Shown here: one piece after another, positions 8,882 to 17,998 of the stretch | How positions within the stretch are numbered: position 1 is the stretch's first letter | How the letters are laid out: every line of letters begins with the position of its first letter | Assembly: GCA_947591245.1 (NCBI GenBank) | Contig: CANQCY010000016.1 | Location: 1 to 44,480, forward strand | DNA from: an uncultured Lachnospiraceae bacterium | Lineage (GTDB): Bacteria; Bacillota; Clostridia; Lachnospirales; Lachnospiraceae | Direction: 5' to 3' | DNA length: 44,480 bases | Notes under the pieces: generated by a model | Databases searched by the model: none | What the model saw: only the letters and a program-made list of their open reading frames with translations | What the model was told of the DNA's origin: nothing | Made by a program: the position numbers and the translations under genes

Positions 8882-10444
8882 TCAATCCATCTGCTGCCTA
8901 TTCTCTTTCTTCCTGTTTCTTTTCTTCGCCACATTCTCCATATACATTCTCTGCAGTTCCATACGATCCATTTTCCCGCTGACCGTGAGAGGCATCTTGT
9001 CAAGCGGCACAACCGCATTCGGAAGCATGTAGCGCGGAAGCCTTTCCTTTAGCTTCCCGACAAGCGCTCCCTTTTCAATATCGCCCACATAATAAATAAC
9101 AAGCTTCTCTCTTTCCTTCACATAAATACAGCAGCCGGCGTTCACATTGTCAATCGCGTTTAATTCTGCGTCGATCTCGCCCAGCTCAATCCGGTGTCCC
9201 ATATGCTTAATCTGATGGTCTCTCCTGCCCGCGAACACCAAATCACCCTGATCATTCCGGCGCGCCATGTCGCCCGTGTGATAGATCGGATCAAAATAAT
9301 AAGGATTCGCCGGATTTTGGGTAAATACCTCCCCAGCCCTTTCCAGCGCGCCAAAATAACCAAGCGTGACGCCGCTCCCGCGAATGCACATCTCTCCCGT
9401 CTCGCCTTCCGGCACTTCATTTCCCTGCCCGTCTAGCAGCAAAATCTCCGTGTTTGCGAATGCCTTCCCGATCGGAATGGCCTCGTTCTCTTCAAACAAA
9501 CGGTCTGCGCAATAATATGTACTGACGCCAGTCGCCTCAGTCGGTCCGTATAAATTATAAAACCTCGCCTCCGGAAGTTCCCGCTTCCATATATTAAACT
9601 GTTTCGCCGGGAATACTTCCCCGCAAAATGTCACCAGCTTCAGATATTCCGGTTTCACGACGTCAAACGTACCAAAGGCGGAAACCATTGTAAGGGCGGA
9701 TGCCACCCAGTTGATTGCATTGATGCGGCGTTCGTTTAGATATTCCACCAGCTTAACCGGAAACAAAAACAGTTCGATCGGCGTAATCCATGTTGTCGCT
9801 CCGCATTTTAACGTGGCAAATATCTCTTTCATGCTCGCGTCCCAGAACAGCGGCGTCTGGTTGGCGAAAACGAACGACTCGTCAAACCCGAGCGCTTCGG
9901 ACAACTGTTCAATATAATTAATAATACCTCGGTGATGTCCGACGACGCCTTTCGGAACGCCGGTGGAACCGGATGTATAAAATATATACACCGGGTCGAG
10001 GTCTATGGTTTTGCGGCGGATGTCCGCCAAAACCGCCTCATCTGTTTCCGTCTTTTGGCATTGCTCATAAAGAATCACGGTTCCGCCAAAATTCAGCCGT
10101 TTGGCGTCCTCCGCTGTTTTAGCGTCGCAAATCATATATTCCGCCTGCGTATTCTGCAAAATCAGTTCGATTCGCCGCCTCGGCATCTCCGCATCGATCG
10201 GGGCATAACAACAGCCGCTGTAAACTGCGCCGAAAAAGGCTGCTACCAGATCCGGCGTACGTTCCATATATACGATCACCGGCTTGCGAAACAGCCCCCT
10301 CGCCGCCAGATATGTTCCCGTCCTCTTTGCCCTCTCTCCAAAATCCCGGAAAGAAAGCTGCTGAACGTCATCGGCAAATGCAATTTTATCCGGAACACGC
10401 TCCATCGATTCCTCCAAATATTCCAGCACATTCCTTTTCATCAT
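8882..10444 (-). CDS. Stand-alone amino-acid adenylation protein (DltA-like A domain)
   Basis: This 520-residue ANL-superfamily enzyme activates a carboxylate, probably an amino acid, as an adenylate. The core motifs are present in order: FYTSGSTGVPKGVVGHHRGI (A3), WDASMKEIFATL (A4), NLYGPTEATGVSTYY (A5), YHTGDMARR (A7), HRIELGEIDAEL (A8) and PLTVSGKMDR with the catalytic lysine (A10). The FCGEVFPAK stretch is like DltA (D-alanine activation). No dltB, dltC, dltD or carrier-protein gene is nearby, so DltA itself is not assigned. The ATG at 10444 (or the adjacent one at 10441) follows GAAGGG; a longer frame upstream crosses the leader hairpin and promoter and is rejected. Confidence 0.88.
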   Translation of the reverse strand: MMKRNVLEYLEESMERVPDKIAFADDVQQLSFRDFGERAKRTGTYLAARGLFRKPVIVYMERTPDLVAAFFGAVYSGCCYAPIDAEMPRRRIELILQNTQAEYMICDAKTAEDAKRLNFGGTVILYEQCQKTETDEAVLADIRRKTIDLDPVYIFYTSGSTGVPKGVVGHHRGIINYIEQLSEALGFDESFVFANQTPLFWDASMKEIFATLKCGATTWITPIELFLFPVKLVEYLNERRINAINWVASALTMVSAFGTFDVVKPEYLKLVTFCGEVFPAKQFNIWKRELPEARFYNLYGPTEATGVSTYYCADRLFEENEAIPIGKAFANTEILLLDGQGNEVPEGETGEMCIRGSGVTLGYFGALERAGEVFTQNPANPYYFDPIYHTGDMARRNDQGDLVFAGRRDHQIKHMGHRIELGEIDAELNAIDNVNAGCCIYVKEREKLVIYYVGDIEKGALVGKLKERLPRYMLPNAVVPLDKMPLTVSGKMDRMELQRMYMENVAKKRNRKKENRQQMD

Positions 10445-10480
10445 AATCCCTTCTCGTATAATATCTTTTTCCCGCTTAGC

Positions 10481-10549
10481 GTTACTATTCACAGCCGCTC
10501 CGCATGAGCAAAACCAGCCGTTGTTTCTCATACGGCTGCGAATAGTAAC
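10481..10549. repeat. Long imperfect inverted repeat in the leader of the adenylation gene
   Basis: GTTACTATTCACAGCCG (10481-10497) is the inverted complement of CGGCTGCGAATAGTAAC (10533-10549) with a single mismatch. A further ATGAGnAA pairing lies inward, after a bulge. The element sits between the promoter and the start codon, so it should be transcribed as a hairpin at the 5' end of the mRNA. There is no T-run, so it is not a simple terminator. It may be a small palindromic repeat element. Confidence 0.75.
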
Positions 10550-10578
10550 AGTGTAGCATAATTACCGCCCTTTTGCAA
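10550..10578 (-). promoter_or_regulatory. Sigma-A promoter of the adenylation gene
   Basis: On the minus strand, TTGCAA (10573-10578) and TACACT (10550-10555) are separated by 17 bp, with an extended -10 TG one base before TACACT. Transcription would begin inside the outer arm of the adjacent inverted repeat. Confidence 0.55.
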
Positions 10579-10583
10579 GCATT

Positions 10584-11033
10584 TTAGAACTCTCCGTTAA
10601 AAATTGGAACCCCGAAAAACACGATGCTCTTATCCTCATTTTCATTATAAGATATCGCAATGTTCATATTAATCGTCCTGCCATTTACCCTTTTAATCTG
10701 ATCGATTCCGCTTGTGAATCCATACGCCACATAATATCCGTCCTCTGCATACTCGTACAGGCGGCTTCCGCCTTCATAACCAAATATATCATCCGTAATT
10801 TTTCTCTTTTCTTCGACTGAAAGCCTGCCCGGTATTTCTCCACGGATCCAGCCGCCCTCGCGGTTAATATCCTGAATCCGGACGCTGCCCTCCGACACTG
10901 CCAGCTGGTTTCTGGCAAATGCCTGCGTCACATCGCTGCGGCCCACCATAACCTTTGTCACCGCGATCTGGGCAAATACTGCAATCCAAAGCGTACAGGC
11001 TACATATATCATAATCTTTACTTTCCTTCTCAC
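10584..11033 (-). CDS. YwmB-like exported protein (tentative)
   Basis: This is a ~149-residue protein with one N-terminal hydrophobic segment (MIYVACTLWIAVFAQIAV) acting as anchor or signal. A soluble domain of ~110 residues follows, including RKITDDIFGYEGGSRLYEY and a C-terminal INMNIAISYN...FFGVPIFNGEF. The size, single segment and C-terminal pattern suggest the YwmB family, whose function is unknown, but the resemblance is from memory and weak. The GTG at 11033 is preferred because GAGGTGA lies about 5 nt before it; the GTG at 11042 has no such site. The gene follows the malQ terminator and precedes the adenylation promoter, so it may be monocistronic. Confidence 0.6.
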   Translation of the reverse strand: MRRKVKIMIYVACTLWIAVFAQIAVTKVMVGRSDVTQAFARNQLAVSEGSVRIQDINREGGWIRGEIPGRLSVEEKRKITDDIFGYEGGSRLYEYAEDGYYVAYGFTSGIDQIKRVNGRTINMNIAISYNENEDKSIVFFGVPIFNGEF

Positions 11034-11048
11034 TCTGCTCACCTCACT

Positions 11049-11092
11049 AAAAAAGTTCCATTTTGCTGATATTATTCACAAAACGGAACTTC
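11049..11092 (-). terminator. Rho-independent terminator after malQ
   Basis: On the minus strand, the stem GTTCCGTTTTG / CAAAATGGAAC (arms 11079-11089 and 11055-11065, one G-T pair) is followed by six T (11049-11054). It ends the pth-mfd-lipoprotein-malQ transcript. Confidence 0.85.
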
Positions 11093-11131
11093 CTTATACA
11101 TTTTTTGTGCGTGAGCGCGCAATCTTGCGTT

Positions 11132-12643
11132 CTAATTCCTCAGACGCCCATACAATTTTGTCATATTATAAATTTTTTTGCACAAATCATCTGAAAACGC
11201 CCCTTCCCGCATGCGCCATTTCCAGTTTGCCCCCATCGTGGACGGCGTATTAAGCCTCGCCGATTTTGAAAGGCAAAGATAATCCTGCGCCGGAATGATA
11301 CAGAGCTCCGCCACGCTCCTCTGCGCCATGGAGATCAGCTGCCACGTCAACTGTTTTGCGGAGAGGAACCGCACGGGAACATTCAAATAGCGGAGCGCCA
11401 CATCCTTATCCTCCCTTGGCATCTCATTCCACCAGCTATACGTCGTCTGGTTGTCATGCGTCCCCGTATATACAACGCAGTTCGGCGAGTAATTATGGGG
11501 CATATAATCGCTTTCCTCCCGCGAATCAAAGGCAAACTGCAGCACCTTCATCCCCGGATATCCGGTATCTTTCAGAAGTTTCCGGACACTGTCCGTCAGA
11601 AAACCCAGATCCTCCGCAATGATGTTTTTTTCGCCAAGCTTTTCCTTCATTACCTCAAACAGGCGTATCCCCGGACCTTTTTCCCATTTTCCCCCCACTG
11701 CGTCGGGATCCCCGTATGGAATCGAGTAATATTCGTCAAAACCGCGGAAATGGTCGATTCGCACCACATCATACCAGCGGAAGCAATTTTCAAGCCGCTT
11801 GATCCACCAGTCAAACCCGGTTTCCTCATGGCGCCTCCAGTCGTACAGGGGATTTCCCCAGAGCTGCCCCGTTTCGGAAAAAGCGTCCGGCGGACACCCC
11901 GCCACCGCCGCCGGCTCCCAATCATCCGTGAACTGAAACAGCTCCGGATGCGACCATGTATCCGCACTGTCCAGCGCCACATAGATCGGAATGTCCCCGA
12001 TGATCTGTACGCCCTTTTTATTGGCATATTCTTTCAGCTTATTCCACTGCCGGCTGAATTCAAACTGCAGAAACATATAAAAATATACGTCGTCCGAGTA
12101 CTGTTCCTTATAAGCGGCCACCGCCTCCGGCTTTCTCCGCTTTATGCCATCCTCCCATTCCAAAAAGCTCTGTCCCGCCTTGCTATCCTTGATCGCCATA
12201 AAAAGGGCGTAATCCGGCAGCCAGTCCTCATTTTCAGCCGCATATTTTTTAAATTCCTCACCCTCCCGGATCCCGCTGCTCTCATATGCCCTGCGCAAAA
12301 TCTGAAACCGCGTCTTATAAAGCTTCTCATAATTAACCCGATTCAATTCCGAATGCGGCGTATGCCCGCACAATGCCTCATACTCCTCTAAATCGCCTTT
12401 CGTGAGATATCCCTCTTCCCTCAATCCGCTTAAAGAAATAAAGTACGGATTCCCGGCAAATGTCGAAAAAGACTGGTACGGGGAATCGCCATATCCGGTC
12501 GGCCCCATTGGCAAAATTTGCCAAAAACTCTGTCCCGCCTTTGCCAGCGTATCCACAAAATCATAAGCGCACCGGTCAAATGCCCCAATGCCAAATTCGG
12601 ATGGCAGGCTTGCTATCGGAAGCAGTATTCCACTCGCTCTCAT
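11132..12643 (-). CDS. malQ: 4-alpha-glucanotransferase (amylomaltase)
   Basis: This 503-residue GH77 enzyme transfers alpha-1,4-glucan segments in maltodextrin and glycogen metabolism in the cytoplasm. Family signatures are MRASGILLPIASLPSEFGIG at the N-terminus, WQILPMGPTGYGDSPYQSFS, the nucleophile region VVRIDHFRGFDEYY, the acid/base region IIAEDLGFLT and GTHDNQTTYSWW. Length is typical. GAGGAGG lies 6 nt before the ATG. It starts 12 bp after the stop of the upstream lipoprotein gene, so it is read with the pth-mfd-lipoprotein transcript, an unusual partner set. glgC/glgD and a GH13 amylase elsewhere in the window probably belong to the same glucan metabolism. Confidence 0.96.
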   Translation of the reverse strand: MRASGILLPIASLPSEFGIGAFDRCAYDFVDTLAKAGQSFWQILPMGPTGYGDSPYQSFSTFAGNPYFISLSGLREEGYLTKGDLEEYEALCGHTPHSELNRVNYEKLYKTRFQILRRAYESSGIREGEEFKKYAAENEDWLPDYALFMAIKDSKAGQSFLEWEDGIKRRKPEAVAAYKEQYSDDVYFYMFLQFEFSRQWNKLKEYANKKGVQIIGDIPIYVALDSADTWSHPELFQFTDDWEPAAVAGCPPDAFSETGQLWGNPLYDWRRHEETGFDWWIKRLENCFRWYDVVRIDHFRGFDEYYSIPYGDPDAVGGKWEKGPGIRLFEVMKEKLGEKNIIAEDLGFLTDSVRKLLKDTGYPGMKVLQFAFDSREESDYMPHNYSPNCVVYTGTHDNQTTYSWWNEMPREDKDVALRYLNVPVRFLSAKQLTWQLISMAQRSVAELCIIPAQDYLCLSKSARLNTPSTMGANWKWRMREGAFSDDLCKKIYNMTKLYGRLRN

Positions 12644-12655
12644 AGTGTTCCTCCT

Positions 12656-13642
12656 CTAATTCGCTAACAGCGATTTACTCACCTTTACTTCGTACTTTTC
12701 CGCCCAATTTTCATACGCCGCCTGAAACGTCATATTCTGCTGCCCGGCGATATACTGCTCCCGGTAAGCTTTGTTCAGTCCTTTTGTATTATTTTTAAGA
12801 CAGTACATCAGATAAAAACCATCCTGCTCGCTAACCACTTCGCTCAATGTGTATTTCTTCATCGCAAGCGCAGCGCCAGCCAGATTTTGGCGGGAGTCCA
12901 GTTTTCCTATGATTTCCTCTGACGGCGCCTTACCTGTCTTGTCCTTTACATACGAATAAAAATTGCCCTTATAGTTTCCGAATTCCGTTTTCAGCGCCTC
13001 AATCTGCATTTGCACTTCCGTCCGGTTGCTATCGTCTGCCGGATAGAAAACAAGCAGTACCTTTGCCGCCTGCATCGAAGCTTCGTCCACATTCGCCTCC
13101 ACATTTCCGGTCACGACGTCATACATTTTTCGCGCCACTTCATTTTCCTCAAAAATCTGATGTATGCCCGCAGCTGTAATTCCGTTTTCCTCCTGGATTT
13201 CCGGAGAAATCGTGGCAAAGTACTGATCCGCCTTGTAATCGACGTCCTCCTTCTCATCGACGCCAAGGCCGATCCCCTGCCCGGCCGCCTCTTTATTCAT
13301 CACTTTGATCTGAATGATCAGCCGGAGAATGTCCTCGATTGCGGACTGCCCGATCGTTGTCGTCCCCAGATTATAATTCCACACATCCGCCGACATAAGA
13401 TCCTCATACTGGTTCTTCAAAAACCAGCTGTATATGCGGTATTCATCATACGAAACTTTTGTATTCCCCACGCCGACCACCGTGGAATCCCCCTGAAGCT
13501 CGCCGTTATTCACCTTCGCCGCCCGTTCCGCCTTCGGAACTTCTTTCTGCACCGGCTCTTCTTCCGAACATCCGGCTGTTCCGATCACCATCGCGCCAAT
13601 TAATATGCCGCCAATCATCCTTTTTAATTTATTATGCTTCAT
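12656..13642 (-). CDS. Lipoprotein with foldase-like (SurA/PrsA N-domain) features
   Basis: This 328-residue protein has a lipoprotein signal peptide with lipobox IGTAGC (cysteine about residue 25), then an acidic linker and a helical domain beginning VVGVGNTKVSYDEYRIYSWFL, like the N-terminal chaperone domain of SurA/PrsA-type proteins. No clear parvulin catalytic core is visible, so isomerase activity is doubtful. It probably helps exported proteins fold outside the membrane. AAAGGAGG precedes the ATG and lies within the 3' end of mfd; the two genes overlap by 11 bp. A prsA-like gene after mfd is common in Clostridia, which supports the call. Confidence 0.72.
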   Translation of the reverse strand: MKHNKLKRMIGGILIGAMVIGTAGCSEEEPVQKEVPKAERAAKVNNGELQGDSTVVGVGNTKVSYDEYRIYSWFLKNQYEDLMSADVWNYNLGTTTIGQSAIEDILRLIIQIKVMNKEAAGQGIGLGVDEKEDVDYKADQYFATISPEIQEENGITAAGIHQIFEENEVARKMYDVVTGNVEANVDEASMQAAKVLLVFYPADDSNRTEVQMQIEALKTEFGNYKGNFYSYVKDKTGKAPSEEIIGKLDSRQNLAGAALAMKKYTLSEVVSEQDGFYLMYCLKNNTKGLNKAYREQYIAGQQNMTFQAAYENWAEKYEVKVSKSLLAN

Positions 13643-16600
13643 CTTTTCCTCCTTTGGACGTTTTAATCCTGCTTATGTCGTCGATTACGTAATCCAGCTG
13701 GGACAACAGCCCCTCCCCTTCTTTCGCTGTATATACAAAATAAGGAACCTTATCCGGCACAAATCGCAGCCGCCTTCCATACATCCGTATCAGATCGGGG
13801 ATTTTCTCTGGCAAAACCTGCGCCCGCTCATACATCTGAATGCGGATTCCATTCGGTTTCTCCGCAATTGAAGTAATATACGCGTCGTGCGCTTTCGCCT
13901 TCAAAAGCGCAATATCCAAAAGGTTGCAGACGCTCTGGGGCGGTTCGCCAAACCGGTCAACCAGCTCGTCAATCATGTCGTCTTTTTCTGCCATCGTATC
14001 AATCTCGGCAATACGTTTATAAAAATCCAGTTTCTGAAATTCATTTGGAATATACGATGAAGGAATAAATCCGTCGATTTTGAGTTCTATGCCGGTCTCA
14101 AACTCGTCGCTTTCCACCTTTTCCCCTTTTAACTGCTTCACCGCTTCATTAAGCATCTTGCAGTAAAGGTCATATCCGACTGCCTCCATATGCCCATGCT
14201 GTTTGGCGCCAAGCAGATTTCCCGCACCGCGAATTTCAAGATCCCTCATAGAGATTTTAAACCCTGAACCGAGTTCTGTAAACTCTTTTATTGCGGCAAG
14301 ACGTTTTTCCGCCACTTCTTTTAACATTTTATCCCGCCTGTACATCAGAAACGCGTAAGCCGTCCGATTGGAACGCCCGACGCGCCCCCGAAGCTGGTAA
14401 AGCTGGGAAAGGCCGAGTTGATCCGCCCCGTCGATAATGATCGTATTTACATTCGGAATGTCAATTCCCGTTTCCACGATCGTAGTAGAAACAAGCACGT
14501 CAATGTCGCCATTGACAAAAGAAAACATCGTATTTTCCAGTTCCCTTTCGTTCATCTGCCCATGTGCGTATGAAACAACCGCTTCCGGTACAAGCTTTGC
14601 GATCTCCCCCGCTACCAAATCCATATTGGCGACCCGATTGTACACATAATAAATCTGACCGCCGCGCCCGATCTCGCGCAATATGGCTTCCCTCACTATT
14701 TCGTCATTTTTCTCCATGACAAATGTCTGTATGGGCATACGGTCCACCGGCGGTTCCTCCAATACGCTCATATCCCGGATCCCGACCAGGCTCATATGAA
14801 GCGTCCGCGGTATGGGGGTAGCCGTCAGCGTCAAAACATCAATATCATTTTTGAGCTGCTTTAGCTTTTCTTTGTGTTTCACCCCGAACCGCTGCTCCTC
14901 ATCCACGACAAGAAGCCCGAGATTTTTATATGAAATGTCCTTTCCCAGCAGCCGGTGCGTGCCGATGACGATATCCACGCTGCCTTTCCTGAGCTTTTCT
15001 ATCGTTTCCCTCTGTTCTTTCGCCGTGCGAAGTCTTGAGAGCATCCCCACTTCGATACTAAATTCCCTCATTCGCTGCACAAAGGTATTGTAGTGCTGTC
15101 CGGCAAGAATCGTCGTGGGTACAAGCACAGCCACCTGCTTGCCATCCATTACTGCTTTAAATGCCGCCCGCAGGGCGATCTCGGTCTTCCCATACCCGAC
15201 ATCGCCGCAGATGAGGCGATCCATGATTTTCACGCTTTCCATATCCCTCTTCGTCTCTTCGATCGCCCTCAGCTGATCCTCCGTCTCTTCGTATGGAAAC
15301 AGTTCTTCAAACTCATTTTGCCAGACAGTATCTTTTTCAAACGCATGCCCCTGGCGCGCCTGACGCTTTGCATACAGGGCGACCAGCTCTTCCGCGATTT
15401 CCTTGACCGCGCCCTTCACTCTGGATTTTGTCTTTTTCCACTCCGGCGAATTAAGTTTGTTCAGCTTCGGCGCCTTCTGCGCATCTGATCCCGCGTACTT
15501 TTGCAGCAAATCAAGCGAAGTCGCCGGAATATACAAATTGCTTCCTCCGGCATACGCCACCTTCAGGTAATCCTTGGTCACCTGATCCACTTCTATCTTT
15601 TTGATTCCCTCATAAATTCCCAATCCGTGGTTTTCGTGCACAACATAATCGCCGATTTTTAAATCATTAAAACTGTGTATCGCCATGCCCTCATATTTTT
15701 TCTGCCTTCTCTTCTTCTGTTTCTTCACGCCGCCGAAAATATCCCCTTCCGTGAGCACGACAAAACGGATATTGGGATACTCAAAACCCTTTCTCAGATT
15801 TCCTTTGGAAATCATGACCTCCCCCGGCAGAAGCTCGCGGTCAAGATCCCCGCTGTAAAACGCCATGATGTCATAGTCCTGAAGATCTTTGCACAGCCTC
15901 TCTCCCCTTGTCTTCGACCCGGTCAGCACAAGCACGCGGTATCCGCTCTTTTTCAACCGCTGTATGTCCTTCGCCAAAAGAGGAAAATTATTGTTGTAAG
16001 ATGGCGCAGACTGTACCTGAAAATTAAACTTGCGCTTGACCGGAAGCTCCTTCACCGCCATATCCAGCGTTGTCAGGAATACAAGCGGCAGCGCTCCCAA
16101 TTTCTTCAAAACGGCCGGAAGCGAAAAAATAACCTCCATCTGCTTCGGCAGAATATATCCTTTTTCCAGACGGCTCACCATGCTCTCGCGAAACTCAAAT
16201 TCCACTGCCTCGCCCTTTTCTATGCACCGCCCGGGTTCATCCATAAAGACGCATATGTCTTCCTCCGCCAAATAGTCAAAAAACGAATAGACCTTATCCG
16301 TAAAGTAGCTGACATAGCTCTCTAAATTCACCAGTCCGTGATAGACCTGATACGTCTCCCGAAAATTTTCGACGTTCTGCGCCAGCCGCGCCGCTTCCTC
16401 TGCTTTGCCCTCTTCCCTGAATCTTCGGACGCATCTTTTCATTTCCTGATCCATCCGGTGCAGTCCCGCAGCAATCTGATCGTCATTCAAAAAAATTTCT
16501 GTGGCCGGATAAATGCCGACCTCGCTCACCGCCTCCACAGAACGCTGGCTTTCCACATCAATACGGCGGATATTATCCACCTCGTCCCCCCACAATTCTA

Positions 16601-17186
16601 TGCGGAACGGGCACTCCTCTGTCAACGGGAAAATATCAATAATGCCGCCGCGGATGGAAAATTCTCCCTCCCGCTCCACCTGTCCGGTATTTTCATAACC
16701 GATATAGGCAAATTTACTGCGAAGTTCGTCCAAATCCACGATCTGCCCTTCTTTGAGGTAAATGCTATGCTTCTTATACTCATCAAACGGAAGGCAATAA
16801 TCCATCCCTCCGTCAATCGTCGTCACAATCGTCACCGGCTCCTTCTCAACCAGCTTTTTTATCACCTTCATGCGCTCCATGACGATCGCCTTCCCATGGA
16901 CGTCCGCACTGTAAAAAATCAAATCCCTGGCGGGATAATACATGACCGTATCCCCCCCGCCGTATAGCTTCAAATCCTCCGCCAGCTCTTTCGCCCGCAG
17001 TTCATTGTGGGTGACGACGAGCCGGCTCCGGTAATCCATGCCCGCGCCGCAAATCATATGGCTTTTCTGGGTATCCATACAGCCGATCACATTTATCGGA
17101 AACTCGCCGTTTTTCATCGTTTTCTTCAGTTGTTCAAATTCCTCAAGCTCTGTAAGGAGCGCAAACAACGTATTCAAGCTTTCCAA
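13632..17186 (-). CDS. mfd: Transcription-repair coupling factor
   Basis: This 1184-residue protein is of normal length for Mfd, the SF2 DNA translocase that removes RNA polymerase stalled at lesions and recruits UvrA. From the N-terminus: a UvrB-homology region (IVTTIDGGMDY, SIRGGIIDIFPL), the RNA-polymerase-interacting region with GDYVVHENHGLGIYEGI, then the helicase core with Walker A GDVGYGKTEIA, DEEQ box VVDEEQRFGVKHKE, TATPIPRT, and STTIVETGIDIPNVNT/QLRGRVGRS. The C-terminal domain follows. The start is a TTG (17184-17186) preceded by AAAGGGG. It lies between pth and the lipoprotein gene, in the usual pth-mfd order. Confidence 0.97.
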   Translation of the reverse strand: MESLNTLFALLTELEEFEQLKKTMKNGEFPINVIGCMDTQKSHMICGAGMDYRSRLVVTHNELRAKELAEDLKLYGGGDTVMYYPARDLIFYSADVHGKAIVMERMKVIKKLVEKEPVTIVTTIDGGMDYCLPFDEYKKHSIYLKEGQIVDLDELRSKFAYIGYENTGQVEREGEFSIRGGIIDIFPLTEECPFRIELWGDEVDNIRRIDVESQRSVEAVSEVGIYPATEIFLNDDQIAAGLHRMDQEMKRCVRRFREEGKAEEAARLAQNVENFRETYQVYHGLVNLESYVSYFTDKVYSFFDYLAEEDICVFMDEPGRCIEKGEAVEFEFRESMVSRLEKGYILPKQMEVIFSLPAVLKKLGALPLVFLTTLDMAVKELPVKRKFNFQVQSAPSYNNNFPLLAKDIQRLKKSGYRVLVLTGSKTRGERLCKDLQDYDIMAFYSGDLDRELLPGEVMISKGNLRKGFEYPNIRFVVLTEGDIFGGVKKQKKRRQKKYEGMAIHSFNDLKIGDYVVHENHGLGIYEGIKKIEVDQVTKDYLKVAYAGGSNLYIPATSLDLLQKYAGSDAQKAPKLNKLNSPEWKKTKSRVKGAVKEIAEELVALYAKRQARQGHAFEKDTVWQNEFEELFPYEETEDQLRAIEETKRDMESVKIMDRLICGDVGYGKTEIALRAAFKAVMDGKQVAVLVPTTILAGQHYNTFVQRMREFSIEVGMLSRLRTAKEQRETIEKLRKGSVDIVIGTHRLLGKDISYKNLGLLVVDEEQRFGVKHKEKLKQLKNDIDVLTLTATPIPRTLHMSLVGIRDMSVLEEPPVDRMPIQTFVMEKNDEIVREAILREIGRGGQIYYVYNRVANMDLVAGEIAKLVPEAVVSYAHGQMNERELENTMFSFVNGDIDVLVSTTIVETGIDIPNVNTIIIDGADQLGLSQLYQLRGRVGRSNRTAYAFLMYRRDKMLKEVAEKRLAAIKEFTELGSGFKISMRDLEIRGAGNLLGAKQHGHMEAVGYDLYCKMLNEAVKQLKGEKVESDEFETGIELKIDGFIPSSYIPNEFQKLDFYKRIAEIDTMAEKDDMIDELVDRFGEPPQSVCNLLDIALLKAKAHDAYITSIAEKPNGIRIQMYERAQVLPEKIPDLIRMYGRRLRFVPDKVPYFVYTAKEGEGLLSQLDYVIDDISRIKTSKGGKDEA

Positions 17187-17255
17187 ATCCCCTTTCCGAA
17201 AACTCCCAATGCTGCAAAAACTTCTTAGGAACCGTCATGACCGTTCCACCGTTCC

Positions 17256-17825
17256 TCACTTTCGTTTTGCATTATATCGGTTCATCGCCGCATCCACGCC
17301 ATCCGCAACAATCGTTTCGACCGCCTCCGCCGCCAGATCCAGCGCCTCCCCGATTATTTTCTCATCCCCCTTGGAAAACCTGCCGAGAACGTGCCGAACC
17401 AAATCCCCGCCTTCCGGTTTTGCCCCGACGCCCACTTTTACCCGCGGAAATTCATCGGTTCCCAAATGCGCGATAATATTTTTGATCCCATTATGCCCTC
17501 CGGCGCTCCCCTTGGCGCGAACCCGCAGCTGCCCCACCTCCATGGAAACGTCGTCATACGCCACAATAATATCTTCGCACTCCACCTTATAATAATCCGC
17601 CAGGCTCCGCACGCTCTCGCCGCTTAAATTCATAAATGTCTGCGGCTGCGCAATAATCACCTTCTCGCTTCCGATCATTCCTTTGCCGCAAACCGCCTTG
17701 TGCTCCCTGCTCCCCAGCGGTATATTATATTTATCCGAAATCCTCGTCACCACCCCGAAGCCGATATTATGCCTCGTTCCCGCATAATCCCTTCCCGGAT
17801 TTCCCAATCCTACAATCAGTTTCAT
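17256..17825 (-). CDS. pth: Peptidyl-tRNA hydrolase
   Basis: This 189-residue cytoplasmic enzyme releases peptides from prematurely dissociated peptidyl-tRNA. Signatures are MKLIVGLGNPGRDYAGTRHN with the catalytic histidine, PQTFMNLSGESV, and the conserved DDVSMEVGQLRVRAKGSAGGHNG region, followed by VKVGVGAKP. The second of two adjacent ATGs (17825) is chosen because GGAGG ends 5 nt upstream; the first would have only 2 nt. mfd follows on the same strand. A plausible sigma-A promoter lies upstream at 17877-17905. Confidence 0.96.
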   Translation of the reverse strand: MKLIVGLGNPGRDYAGTRHNIGFGVVTRISDKYNIPLGSREHKAVCGKGMIGSEKVIIAQPQTFMNLSGESVRSLADYYKVECEDIIVAYDDVSMEVGQLRVRAKGSAGGHNGIKNIIAHLGTDEFPRVKVGVGAKPEGGDLVRHVLGRFSKGDEKIIGEALDLAAEAVETIVADGVDAAMNRYNAKRK

Positions 17826-17876
17826 CATTACCTCCACGTCTATGTTCCTGCCGTCTGCTCACGGCTGCTGCTTTCT

Positions 17877-17905
17877 ATTTTAACAAAAAAAAATGGGAAT
17901 CACAA
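17877..17905 (-). promoter_or_regulatory. Putative sigma-A promoter of the pth-mfd transcript
   Basis: On the minus strand, TTGTGA (17900-17905) is followed after 17 bp, mostly a T tract, by TAAAAT (17877-17882). It lies just downstream of the spoVG terminator. Confidence 0.55.
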
Positions 17906-17945
17906 GAAAAAATAAGAAATAAGTAAACAGAGTGAAATGAATTCA

Positions 17946-17979
17946 ATAAAAATCCCGACCACGTTCACCACGCAGTCGG
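17946..17979 (-). terminator. Terminator after spoVG
   Basis: On the minus strand, CCGAC(TGCGT) pairs with (ACGTG)GTCGG, a 10-bp stem with two wobble pairs (17955-17979), followed by a T-rich tail (17946-17953). It closes the glgC-glgD-spoVG transcript. Confidence 0.75.
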
Positions 17980-17998
17980 AACTTAATTTGAAACATTT

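Noticed and set aside
8882-10444. dltA (D-alanine activation for teichoic acids)
   Set aside because: Sequence motifs are similar, but dltB, dltC and dltD are absent around it, so only a general adenylation call is made.
10445-10531. N-terminal extension of the adenylation protein
   Set aside because: The extension would be encoded by the inverted repeat and lies after a weak start without a ribosome-binding site; homologous enzymes begin near residue MKRNVLEYLEES.
10481-10549. Terminator or CRISPR-like repeat
   Set aside because: There is no T-run on either strand and only a single pair of arms, with no repeat-spacer array anywhere in the window.
11456-12391. 311-codon open frame on plus, opposite malQ
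   Set aside because: Shadow of a real gene: antisense to malQ throughout and without recognisable domains.
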